A stretch of DNA of 64,000 nucleotides from BOG-908 sp964242115 (lineage in GTDB: Bacteria > Pseudomonadota > Alphaproteobacteria > Acetobacterales > Acetobacteraceae): NCBI GenBank assembly GCA_964242115.1, contig CAXSZX010000007.1, positions 1 to 64,000 on the forward strand. The letters are read 5' to 3'. The notes beneath the pieces were generated by a model. The model did not search any database, was not told the origin of the DNA, and worked only from the letters and a program-made list of their open reading frames with translations. The first letter of the stretch is position 1, and each line of letters begins with the position of its first letter. Positions 37,792 through 46,222 of the stretch are shown here, piece by piece. Both the position numbers and the translations under genes were made by a program.

Positions 37792-39200
37792 GGTGAATTC
37801 AACTAGTCGTCGCAACACGCATGTGAGCCGAATGCAGGTACTCGTCAAACGCCTCGGCACGCGTCTTCCAGCCGAGGATTTTACGCGGCCTTGTGTTGAG
37901 GGCCAACGCTACCGCCTGGAGAGCATTTTTGCTGTGAACGCTCAGGTCGGTGCCCTTCGGAAAGTACTGACGCAGCAGGCCGTTGGTATTCTCGTTCGTT
38001 CCCCGCTGCCACGGACTGTGTGGATCGCAGAAATAGACGTCCAAGCCAGCGTCAATCTTCAGCCGTGCGTGCTGCGACATCTCCGCTCCCTGATCCCAGG
38101 TCAGCGATTGTCGAAGCCGTTTTGGTAAGCCGGTGATTGTGCATGCGATGCTGTCGCGCACGGCTTCTGCACCATGTCCGGCCAGCGCAGGGCCGTTCTT
38201 CATGCGAGCGTCCACACCGTGCTCCGCCATTCGGGGCAAGTGCAACAGCATCGTGAACCGTGTTGTGCGCTCCACCAGCGTGCCGGTCGCGGAACTGTCC
38301 AGTCCGAGGATGAGATCCCCTTCCCAGTGGCCCGGCACCGCTCGATCAGCTATCTCCGCCGGACGCTCGCTGACCATGATCTCCGGTACAATGAACGACC
38401 CGCCGCGTCCCCGAATGCGCACACGCGGCATGCGCAACGCTCGTCCGGTACGCAGACACGCGGTCAGCTCACGACGCAAAGCGCCGCGGCCTTGCACATA
38501 AAGCGATTGGTAGATTGCCTCATGGCTGATGCGCATCGTCTCATCATCCGGAAAGTCGAGCCGTATGCGTTGGGCAATCTGCTCCGGGCTCCACGCCGAC
38601 GCCCATCGTCGATCCTTTCGAGGTCCGTGTCGGCGACCTTTCCAAGATACCGTCGGCCCAGGAACGGCAACACCGCCAGGTGCCACGACCATGCCGGCCA
38701 GCCGATCCTGCACATAGGTCCGCAGCGCCATGTTGAGCGCCAGCTTGGAAGCCTTCGGACGCCGGGCGGCCCGTTCAGCATGCCACTGCGCAGTACTGGC
38801 CCGATAATCCAGATCACCGCCGCGCTTCGCAGCGTTGCGCCGCAGCTCGCGTGAGATCGTCGATCCTGACCGCCCCATGTTGCGAGCAATCTGCCGCACG
38901 CCAAAACCCTGGGCATGCTGGCTTGCAAGCTCCTCCCGCTCGGCAAACGACAGATATCTACCGGACAACGGCTTCGATGATGGCGCAAGTGTCGATGGTG
39001 GCATGCCGCCTTCTGCCCTAGGTAGAAGGGCGCTATCGTTAGCCTTCTCGCAAATGGTGCTTATGACGGCGATCCCGTCTACCAGGCCGCCGGTGCCCGT
39101 CAGCCTGAAACATCACCGAGCGTGATGACCCCGCCCCGGAGCACCACAGCCCGCTGTGGGCAGTCCGCACTCTCTGGTAAACGCTCTCTTGAATCACACC
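37792..39200 (-). mobile_element. IS30-family insertion sequence
   Basis: The left end begins GGTGAATTCAACTAG at 37792, directly after the broken IS3 orfB. A candidate right end is the inverted match CTTGAATCACACC ending near 39200 (one indel relative to the left end); this boundary is tentative. It contains one full-length transposase. A decayed relative lies at 2245-2672. Confidence 0.65.
37799..39004 (-). CDS. IS30-family transposase, apparently intact
   Basis: A 401-residue transposase. The N-terminal HTH reads YLSFAEREELASQHAQGFGV, then RQIARNMGRSGSTISRELRR. The DDE core has Asp in LILGLDSSATGTLVERTTRF, Asp in SLTWDQGAEMSQHARL, and the Glu in PWQRGTNENTNGLLRQYFP, all in the normal IS30 context, with the terminal KNALQAVALALNTRPRKILG. 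No stop or frameshift was seen, so this copy could still be active. The ATG at 39004 gives the family-like N-terminus. Confidence 0.92.
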   Translation of the reverse strand: MPPSTLAPSSKPLSGRYLSFAEREELASQHAQGFGVRQIARNMGRSGSTISRELRRNAAKRGGDLDYRASTAQWHAERAARRPKASKLALNMALRTYVQDRLAGMVVAPGGVAVPGPTVSWKGRRHGPRKDRRWASAWSPEQIAQRIRLDFPDDETMRISHEAIYQSLYVQGRGALRRELTACLRTGRALRMPRVRIRGRGGSFIVPEIMVSERPAEIADRAVPGHWEGDLILGLDSSATGTLVERTTRFTMLLHLPRMAEHGVDARMKNGPALAGHGAEAVRDSIACTITGLPKRLRQSLTWDQGAEMSQHARLKIDAGLDVYFCDPHSPWQRGTNENTNGLLRQYFPKGTDLSVHSKNALQAVALALNTRPRKILGWKTRAEAFDEYLHSAHMRVATTS

Positions 39201-39286
39201 GCTGTCACCGGAACCGTATGATCTGTATGCGGCCCTGCTAGGATCCGCTCAATGGCCGCTCCACCCTGGCTGAGTAGGAGGCCTTC

Positions 39287-39698
39287 ATGGCTAAGACACC
39301 TGATACGCCCAAGGCGAAAACGGGCGCCCCGGCGCAGTTTCGACATGAACAGTCGAGAGGGGAAAGGCGGCGACAAGGGGGGCCGCGGTGGTCCAGGTCG
39401 CGGCCGTGACGAGAAGCGGGCGCCCAGCCACATCATCAGCCTGCCACCCACATCCGTCGATCGAGGCGATGGCTGGATCATTCAAAAGCTCGGCAAGGTT
39501 GACCAGGCGTCTCACGCCGCCATGAGTTCGGAATACCACCTGATTTTCGAGGGCCATGATCCGCTGGTGTTCGGCTATCTGAGCGCGGCCCGGGACCGCG
39601 CCAAGGAGCTACCACCGGAAACCGCAAAAACGTCAGAGATTGCGACCGACCCAGTTGAGGAAACGATTGCCCCGGAAGCACCAGTTGGTGAAGCGTAG
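39287..39698 (+). pseudogene. Short unknown gene with strong ribosome site, frameshifted near its start
   Basis: AGGAGG at 39276-39281 lies five bases before ATG 39287, giving MAKTPDTPKAKTGAPAQF. After about 18 codons the frame runs into non-coding-looking sequence, while the next frame begins DMNSREGKGGDKGGRGGPGR and continues coherently to a stop at 39698, with SSEYHLIFEGHDPLVFGYLS. Removing one C from TTTCGACATG joins both parts into about 136 residues. The basic, Gly/Lys-rich N-terminus and acidic C-terminus give no family. Probably a real gene with one-base damage or a base-calling error. Confidence 0.5.
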
Positions 39699-40068
39699 GT
39701 AGGCGCTGCCCAGCTTGGCAAATTCTGGCCGAAAGCGGAGAGGCAGGTCTGCCAGGGCTGATCCAGTAAAGCTGACCTTGACTCCTACTCCCGCACCGCC
39801 GCACCCGCCACAAATCGGTCCTTGAAGATCATACGCTCATCTAGCAAGCGACGCGGGATAGACTGCGCGAAGCGATCAATTGCACCTGAGAAATACTCGC
39901 GGCGTGTCGACCCCAAGCGAGGTGGCGTTAAGGTGGGTTTTGCAGATCAACCTCAAGCTGTCGCAAAATCTGCTGAACGGCAGACCAGCGAAAGCCTCTC
40001 GACCATTTCTCTTGACCGTGAAATTCTGAGCTTTGAACTGCAACGATTTTCATCACTTTAGACGGAAA
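39699..40068. other. Intergenic interval without recognisable features
   Basis: No frame with protein character, repeat or RNA gene was recognised. It separates the frameshifted 39.3-kb gene from the 3' end of the trypsin-like gene. Confidence 0.5.
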
Positions 40069-40991
40069 TTAGAATTCACCTTTGGCAACGTCTCGCATTG
40101 CCCAAATCGGTCCGCCACTTAAGCCTCTCAAGGTCGTCACTTCACGATGAGTACCATCGACGTTGGTCATGTCAGCCTGCAGGTAAAAAAACAGATCAAA
40201 GGTGGGAACGGGATCTTTCACCCGAGGGATGTAGTGCAGGTAATCAGTTTCAAGATTGAGCATCGCCTGGCTCACAACGTTCGTGGCAGTATCGAACCTC
40301 AAGTCTTGCCTCATGAAGCCGGTGATGACGAAGCGGTCGTCGGTTATAGCTACGTCTTCCGCCTCGGCAAATGACAAGAACGACCAGCCCGCCCTAAGTG
40401 TAGAAATTGTTTTAGGCTCAAGAAGCTCGACGACGATCACGTCGATCAAAACTGGCGGCGTAATGCGATAGACCTGGTGCCTACCTAGCGTCACTATTGC
40501 CGCAGCGCCGGCTCCAGCCCTCCGTGGCTCGACAGGAACCCCTACAGTCGTCATGTCAATAAGTAGACTGTTGGGATCGTCCTGGTTCCTGCGAAAGATA
40601 TGATCGGCCGTGACGATAAAATATCGATCTACATGCTCAACAAGGTTCCCGTCCCGAGAAGCTCGAAGCTTCTTGGTGGCTCCAAAAAGATCGGGAGAGT
40701 AAATTTCAGTCGGTAGTTATTTAGAAGCATGTGCTGCGCCTGCTCCAATTCCGAGGCCACCACCTGGAACAGAAACACGCCGGCCGATTGGACTCCTATC
40801 GCAGCTTCATCGGCTGAAAAGGGCAACATGCGATCTGGCTTGGCAAGGTTTACTTCGCCTATCACCTCCCAGTTTTGCTCGACATGCCCGTTACGCTCTT
40901 CGCCCCAGGAGGCCCCCTTCTTAAACACAGCCCGCAATGTCGTTCGTCGCGGAGATGTCGACTTGTAAATTTCGGCGAACATGTGCTGCAT
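40069..40991 (-). pseudogene. Possible trypsin-like (S1-type) serine peptidase-like protein, split by a frameshift
   Basis: The upstream frame (ATG 40991) runs about 120 residues and ends FELLGTGTLLSM. Shifting frame there gives EHVDRYFIVTADHIFRRNQ, then MTTVGVPVEPRR and, near the end, LRGLSGGPIWAM. Together these give the sequence of landmarks of trypsin-like folds: a GTGT strand, a TAxH-like His motif (TADH) and GxSGGP with the candidate Ser. The catalytic Asp cannot be placed with confidence. The frame change lies at about 40630-40640. The first 95 residues match nothing I know. This is inference from short motifs. Confidence 0.45.
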
Positions 40992-42517
40992 TCAGTAGTG
41001 GTCTACGTCCGGAGTATAGGAGACGTCAGCCGGCCGAGCTATCGCATGCCCGCAGGTAGGCGTCTGCATCCCCATCTTAGTAATTTGGCTAGCCAGCGGC
41101 AACGTCTGCTTAAGGGCGGTTCGGGGTGGTCGCCGAATGACCGGGATCGGGCGCAAAGCTGCCAAGCACCTGCATGCCTTTTTACCGGGTGCTGAAACAG
41201 CCGACGACTGGCCCACAAGCCTTATCGCGCCTTAGGTAGCTCTGCCGTAATCTGCTCAACAGCAGCTTCGCTTTCGCCATCATGGGCAACATTAGCCGAG
41301 CTGCTACCCTATGGACAATAGTGTAACAGTCACGCGCCAGAATACTCGAACTCCCTCGATCTTTCAGCCGTCTTTACCTGAACGCATGGGCGCCGCTGAT
41401 ACACTTCTCGCGACTCAATGCCCAGGTCCGGTAGATGGTGCTTGCCCGGTTCGGTCTCCAGCCAGCAGAAGCTGTTCTCGGACACCAATGAAGAGTAAGT
41501 GCGGCCAAGCTTCACGAATGACGTATCTAGGTCCATAGCATGCGTTGAGCGACGTGGTCGGGCCCGCAAGTCGTCCAAAAGGGCGTCCTAGGCAGTGATT
41601 GGAGCCGCCAGCAATCGGCACCGGGTGACAGTAACCGGCTGAACGTCCCAGCCCAGCTTCTCGTGACGGAGAGCAACCGCGCTTGACAGGCAAGGCGTTG
41701 AAAACCACCACCTGAGGCTTCTGTAACTGGAAGGTCGGTAGCGAGCGCTCGAAATACTAATCTAACGACGTGTGGCACGATAGCGCACAGCGGACTTGAA
41801 AGCTTTTGAGTTTGTTGCCCCCGATCATCTTTTATGTCGTGTAAGAAGAGTGAGGGCCTTGTTGACCTTCTTCCCGCGCGGTTTGACGAGCCGCTTGCCG
41901 GCCCAAAGCCGCGCAAGCAAAAGCAGGGTATAGCACTCGGCCCGGCTGAAAGGCGGGTGCTTCATACTACGGGCAGAAGAGGGGACTTCCCCGTCGGCTT
42001 GAGAATGGGTGGTGCGCAGCGTCATTTAGGCATCGAGCCGTCACGACCGCGAGCACATTTCAGTGGTTTTAGAAATTACAGAAACTTAATTCAGTCGCTG
42101 GGCCTCTTCGATTTCATTCGGGCAGTTAGTTAACGGGAACACGCGGTCCGGCCCTTGCAATTTTATGGTTATCGAGAAGACGCCATTCTGTTGCTCAGCC
42201 CGCTTCCTATGACGGACACAGGTGCCTTGGCGTCGGCGCAGCGCCTTAACACCGTTAAGAGAGAGAGCACGTAGACGAGAGGCTTAGCTCAGCTTCGCTG
42301 CCCTGTTTTGATTCACAGCCGGCTTCTAGTCAGACGTGCTGGACTGGCAGATAGAGGCGTTTATCCCGACTTCTAAGCTGACTCCATTGAACGGGATCTG
42401 CATCAAGCTCGAAAGCTAGTTGCAGCGTGAGGAACTTGCATCGAAGCAATCATCAGCAAATCAAGATGGTTGCAGGCTCCCGCAACCAGATTGATTCTGG
42501 CCCAGCCACGCCAGCAG
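40992..42517. other. Gene-poor region
   Basis: About 1.5 kb with lower GC and no confident gene. Minus-strand frames such as MKHPPFSRAECYTLLLLARL (near 41.95 kb), ending KKVNKALTLLTRHKR at 41825, look faintly protein-like but match no family I know. The position next to mobile elements suggests decayed sequence. Confidence 0.45.
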
Positions 42518-42554
42518 AAAAGCCCGGCACTCCTCCAAGGAGCGCCGGGCTTTT
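42518..42554. terminator. Strong intrinsic-terminator-like hairpin
   Basis: Perfect inverted arms AAAAGCCCGGC (42518-42528) and GCCGGGCTTTT (42544-42554) are extended inward by CTCCT/AGGAG pairing and flanked by A and T runs on both sides, so it could terminate transcription from either strand. The nearest possible client is the small minus-strand ORF ending at 42573. Confidence 0.8.
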
Positions 42555-42572
42555 GTCTGTCCGCGGCAAAGC

Positions 42573-42755
42573 TCAGCAGGCCAGCCAAGTCGCCACACAG
42601 CGTAATCGGTAGCCGGCGGTCTCCGGCCTCTGCTCGATCAACCCTACATACGGCCACACGATCTCCACCTGCTTCAAGCGTGTGACTGAGCGCGCAAGTG
42701 TGTCCGCGAGCTGCTCGATGTGGACGCGGGAAGCCCCGCTCCGTTCAGGGCGCAA
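42573..42755 (-). CDS. Possible small protein upstream of a terminator
   Basis: A 60-residue frame reading VHIEQLADTLARSVTRLKQV, EIVWPYVGLIEQRPETAGYR and LRCVATWLAC. Its stop is 19 bases before the strong hairpin at 42518-42554, the layout expected of a real 3' end. The start TTG has no ribosome site, and upstream codons in this frame contain stops, so it may be the remnant of a larger gene. No family recognised. Confidence 0.3.
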   Translation of the reverse strand: MRPERSGASRVHIEQLADTLARSVTRLKQVEIVWPYVGLIEQRPETAGYRLRCVATWLAC

Positions 42756-42947
42756 GCAGGCGCTGGGGCGTCAGCAAGTTCAGCCCCAAACGCCAGACCC
42801 CAACCGTCCAGACCAGTCAGACAGGCACGTAAAAACCCAGTCAAGACAACCGGAATCGCGCAGATGAACACTGGCGACACCATCATCGTCGAGATCCCTG
42901 GCGGTAGCGACGGCCCGGAGTCGCACCTGCAACTCTCAGCCTTTCCA

Positions 42948-42990
42948 AACGAAAACTTTGCTTCTTTTTCTCGCTAGAGGCTTTTCTCAA
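42948..42990. repeat. Palindromic A/T-arm repeat, half copy
   Basis: Only one arm is visible: CGAAAACTTTGCTTCTTTTT followed by CTCGCTAGAGGC, matching the right arm of the full copies but decayed. It lies just before the glycosyltransferase start. Confidence 0.5.
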
Positions 42991-43017
42991 GTTCAACCTC
43001 TCACCCAGGACTGAGCA

Positions 43018-45054
43018 TTGCCGATCGCTCCCGAACCCGCCGTGACGCTGCCGCCTGACCCAGGCACCGTCCCTCTGCCGGCGCGCTTCCTTGCCTCGGC
43101 CGGAGTGAACGGCTTTCTCGACCACGCCGGCCCCGCCGGCTTCGAGGGCTGGGTCACCCGCCTGGCTGCTCCCTCGCCACCCATCCGCATCCATCTGCTG
43201 GAGAATGGCGGGCTGGTGGGTCAACTCGTGGCCAACATCTGGCGGCCCGACGTGGCGGAAAGCCACGGTGGCGACGGGCGCTGGGGTTTTTCTGCTCCGA
43301 TGCCAGCCGCGCTGGCAGATGGCCACACTCACCGGGTCGAGTTGCGCCTGACGGACGGCACGGCGCTGCTGCCCGGCCCGGTGCTGGTGCGTTTCGATCC
43401 GAACGTGGCGTACATGCCCGGCACCAAGCCACGGCGCGCAACGCCGGCGCCGGCCAGGTCGTCTGCTCCGCCGGCCCTGGCGGGGGTGGACGTGCTCGTG
43501 AGCTTCGTCGTGGTGTTCTACAACATGCGGCGAGAGGCGGCCCGCACGCTCATCTCCCTCTCCCGCGCTTACCAGCGCGGGGCGGACGGCATCGGCTACG
43601 AGGTGATCTGTATCGACAACGGCTCGGATCCGCCGCTGGACCCGGACTGGGTGTCGGCGTTCGGGCCGGAGTTCCGGCTGGTGCGCCCTGACCGACCAGC
43701 CGCCTCTCCCGTGGCGGCGATGAACGCAGCGGCGCGCACCGCGTGCGGCCACCACCTCGCGCTGATGATCGACGGCGCGCACGTGCTCTCGCCCGGCGCG
43801 CTCAGAGAGGCGGCGGACGCCATTGTAGAGGCGCCGGGCGTCATCGTCGGCCTGCGGCAGTGGTTCGTGGGCGGCGACCAGCGCTTCCTCTCGCGCCAGG
43901 CCTGGACCGGCGCGCAGGAGGACATCCTGTTCGACCGCATCGGCTGGCCGAAGGACGGTTACGGGCTGTTCTCCATTGCCACGCCGGTGTGGGAGAGCCC
44001 GAACCACTGGGTAGACGCGATGGGCGAGAGTAACTGCCTGTTCGTCCCGGCCCAGCTTTACGCCCAGATCGGCGGCTTCGACGAGACGTTTGACGAGCCT
44101 GGGGCCGGCTACGCCAATTTGGACTTGTTCGTGCGTGCGGCGGAGGCCAGCGGCGGTGAGGTGGTGGCCCTGCTGGGCGAGGCGACGTTCCACCAGTTCC
44201 ACGAAGGCACCACCACCAACGTGGACAACGACGCCAAGGACCGCAAATGCCGCGCCTACGAGGTGAAATACGTGCGGCTGCGCGGCAAGCCGTGGACGCC
44301 AATCGAGGCGGACACGCTGCGGCTGCGCGGCCGGCTGCAAACGCGTGACGCGCTGGTCAACCGGCAGCGGCCGCTCTCGCCGGCCGGGCTCGCGGTCACC
44401 GGCGCGGTGCGCGCGGCGGAGCTGCCGCTGCACTTCGACGAGGCTGCGGGAGACTACCTCGTCTCGGTCTACGCCGAGGCCGGCCTGCACCGGCGGGCCA
44501 GCTGGCGCGGCGCGGCGCTCGGCGTCGCACCTCCCGACGCGTTCGCGATGGCCGCGATCCTCCACGAGGCGCGGCCGAGCCGAATCGTGGCCGTGAACGT
44601 GCCGCCCGGGTTGCTGGCGTTCCTGCAGGATGCGTTGGCGCTGGAGGGCGGCGACGCACGGTTCGTGGTCGTGGGCGAGGGCGGGCTGGGCGGCGCCGGT
44701 GCCGAGCTGACTGACCCTGCGGTGGCCAGGGCGGTGCGCCGGGCGATGGGGACGGAGGCCGAGACGCTGGTGCTGTACCACCCGGGCGCCGGAGCGCCGC
44801 TCGAGGGTTTGCGCGCGTGTGCGGCGTTCGTCTCGCTGCGGTCTTACCTGGTGTGCATCGGCACGGCGTGGGGGCAGCCCTGGCTCGGCTACTCGGACCG
44901 GTGGGTAAAGTCCGCGCTCGACGCGTTCCTGCGAGAGGCGCCGTTCACCGTGGATCGCGCGCGTACGGAGCATTTCGTGACGTCGTGCCCGTGCGGGTTC
45001 TTGCAGCGGATCGGGCCTGTTTTGAGCGATGGTGATCTGGTCGGGGTGAGTTAA
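43018..45054 (+). CDS. Glycosyltransferase family 2 protein with C-terminal CmcI-like domain
   Basis: About 678 residues, in three parts. Residues 1-150 form a beta-rich module (NGFLDHAGPAGFEGWVTRL; a 'GFEGW' strand). Residues 160-430 form a GT2 domain: VLVSFVVVFYNMRREAARTL, EVICIDNGSDPP, ALMIDGAHVLSP at the metal-site position, FVPAQLYAQIGGFDE, and FHQFHEGTTTN. The C-terminal third resembles the cephalosporin-hydroxylase/rhamnosyl O-methyltransferase group, ending IGTAWGQPWLGYSDRWVKSA. The start is TTG 43018, with no good ribosome site. This implies sugar transfer plus a further modifying or binding activity on a surface glycan. It opens the glycan cluster and is followed immediately by a palindromic repeat. 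Confidence 0.85.
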   Translation: MPIAPEPAVTLPPDPGTVPLPARFLASAGVNGFLDHAGPAGFEGWVTRLAAPSPPIRIHLLENGGLVGQLVANIWRPDVAESHGGDGRWGFSAPMPAALADGHTHRVELRLTDGTALLPGPVLVRFDPNVAYMPGTKPRRATPAPARSSAPPALAGVDVLVSFVVVFYNMRREAARTLISLSRAYQRGADGIGYEVICIDNGSDPPLDPDWVSAFGPEFRLVRPDRPAASPVAAMNAAARTACGHHLALMIDGAHVLSPGALREAADAIVEAPGVIVGLRQWFVGGDQRFLSRQAWTGAQEDILFDRIGWPKDGYGLFSIATPVWESPNHWVDAMGESNCLFVPAQLYAQIGGFDETFDEPGAGYANLDLFVRAAEASGGEVVALLGEATFHQFHEGTTTNVDNDAKDRKCRAYEVKYVRLRGKPWTPIEADTLRLRGRLQTRDALVNRQRPLSPAGLAVTGAVRAAELPLHFDEAAGDYLVSVYAEAGLHRRASWRGAALGVAPPDAFAMAAILHEARPSRIVAVNVPPGLLAFLQDALALEGGDARFVVVGEGGLGGAGAELTDPAVARAVRRAMGTEAETLVLYHPGAGAPLEGLRACAAFVSLRSYLVCIGTAWGQPWLGYSDRWVKSALDAFLREAPFTVDRARTEHFVTSCPCGFLQRIGPVLSDGDLVGVS

Positions 45055-45184
45055 GGAAGGCCTCCTTCGGGAAAAAGAAGCAAAAAGCTTTTATCACGGC
45101 TGTCGCGGTTCTGTCCGGCGAGCGCGCGACAGCGGAAGCAAAAGTTTTTTGGTTCTTTTTTTCAAAAAAGAACTGCTTTCTTTC
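45055..45184. repeat. Palindromic A/T-arm repeat, copy 4
   Basis: Arms: CGGGAAAAAGAAGCAAAAAG and, inverted, GGTTCTTTTTTTCAAAAAAG. The spacer holds GGCTGTCGCGG and CGCGCGACAGC, also inverted. It begins at the base after the GT2 stop and ends just before the methyltransferase gene. Confidence 0.9.
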
Positions 45185-45199
45185 TTCTAGGACCACCCC

Positions 45200-46222
45200 A
45201 TGCACCGCTTCTGGACCCGCTTCATCCTGCCCCTCCTCCTCGCCGCCGCGCCCGAGCGCGTGCTGGAGATCGGCGCCGAGTTCGGCTGGAATACCGAGCG
45301 CCTGCTGGCGCTCGGCCGCGAGCATGGCTTCTTCCTCGACATCATTGACCCTGCGCCGCACGAGGTGTTCTACAGAACCCTCGCCGGCTACGACGGCGCC
45401 TACGCGTTTCACGAAGCGCGCAGCCTCGACGCGATCGGGCAGATCGAGCCGGCGGACTTCGTCCTGCTGGACGGCGACCACAACTGGCACACCGTCTACA
45501 ACGAGCTCAGCCAGCTGTTCGCACGTGCCGCGGCGCGGGGACGCAAGCCGCCGATCCTGCTGCTGCACGACCTCGCCTGGCCGTATGCGCGGCGCGACAT
45601 GTACTACGACGCGCGCAGCATTCCGGAACTGGAGCGTCAGCCCCATGCCCGGCGCGGCATCATCCCCGGCGAGGCAGGACTGAGCGAGCTGGGCGCCAAC
45701 GCCGCCTTCGACAACGCGCTGCAAGAAGGTGGTCCGCGCAACGGCGTGCTGACCGCGGTGGAGGACTACCTCGAGGCGTCCGGCATCGACGTGCTGTTCC
45801 GACGGCTGCCGTTCCTCAACGGCCTGGGCGTTCTGATCCCGGCCGAGCGGCTGACGCCGGCGCTGCAGGCGACGGTGGACGGGTTTTTCACCCCAGCCGC
45901 GCTGATCGAGACGGTGGAGGAGCTGGAGACCGACATCAACAAGCTGCGGGTGGAGCTGGCGGTGACACAGCTTCACCTGACCCGCAGCGCGGACGCGCTG
46001 GCAAGAGCCCAGCAGGTCATCGCAGAGAGCGATGCGCCAGTCCCTGCACTGGCGTCGGTGCGACAGCCGGATGCTCGCGTCCCAGAAGCCGTGGTGGCGC
46101 CTTCGAAAGACCTTACGACCCGGGCAAGACGGGCGGTGAGGTCTTTGATCCGTCCACTCGCCGAACGGCTGCCTCCCGGGCTCACACGAGCAGGGGCACC
46201 TGGTCCATCGGGTAGAAGCTAG
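45200..46222 (+). CDS. Class I SAM-dependent methyltransferase-like protein
   Basis: About 340 residues. The SAM loop is VLEIGAEFGWNTERLLALG (about residues 20-38), followed by FFLDIIDPAP (acidic residue at the strand-2 position) and DFVLLDGDHNWHTVYNEL (about 90-107), typical of the Methyltransf_24 group. A loop LLLHDLAWPYARRDMYY follows. The C-terminal extension has a coiled-coil-like ETVEELETDINKLRVELAVT and a basic tail. It probably modifies a glycan or its precursor. Its 3' end overlaps the convergent PhyH-fusion gene by 41 bases. A degenerate paralogue lies at 50809-52143. Confidence 0.8.
   Translation: MHRFWTRFILPLLLAAAPERVLEIGAEFGWNTERLLALGREHGFFLDIIDPAPHEVFYRTLAGYDGAYAFHEARSLDAIGQIEPADFVLLDGDHNWHTVYNELSQLFARAAARGRKPPILLLHDLAWPYARRDMYYDARSIPELERQPHARRGIIPGEAGLSELGANAAFDNALQEGGPRNGVLTAVEDYLEASGIDVLFRRLPFLNGLGVLIPAERLTPALQATVDGFFTPAALIETVEELETDINKLRVELAVTQLHLTRSADALARAQQVIAESDAPVPALASVRQPDARVPEAVVAPSKDLTTRARRAVRSLIRPLAERLPPGLTRAGAPGPSGRS

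Noticed and set aside
40056..40082. AATTCACC at the end of the trypsin-like gene as the IS30 right end
   Set aside because: It matches only the outermost bases of the left end and would make the element over 2 kb while enclosing an unrelated gene. The site near 39200 fits better.
42883..44973. A nearly 700-codon open frame antisense to the GT2 gene
   Set aside because: Its composition is dominated by Arg/His/Gly/Pro, as expected for the reverse of a high-GC coding region. The plus-strand frame has clear GT2 motifs.
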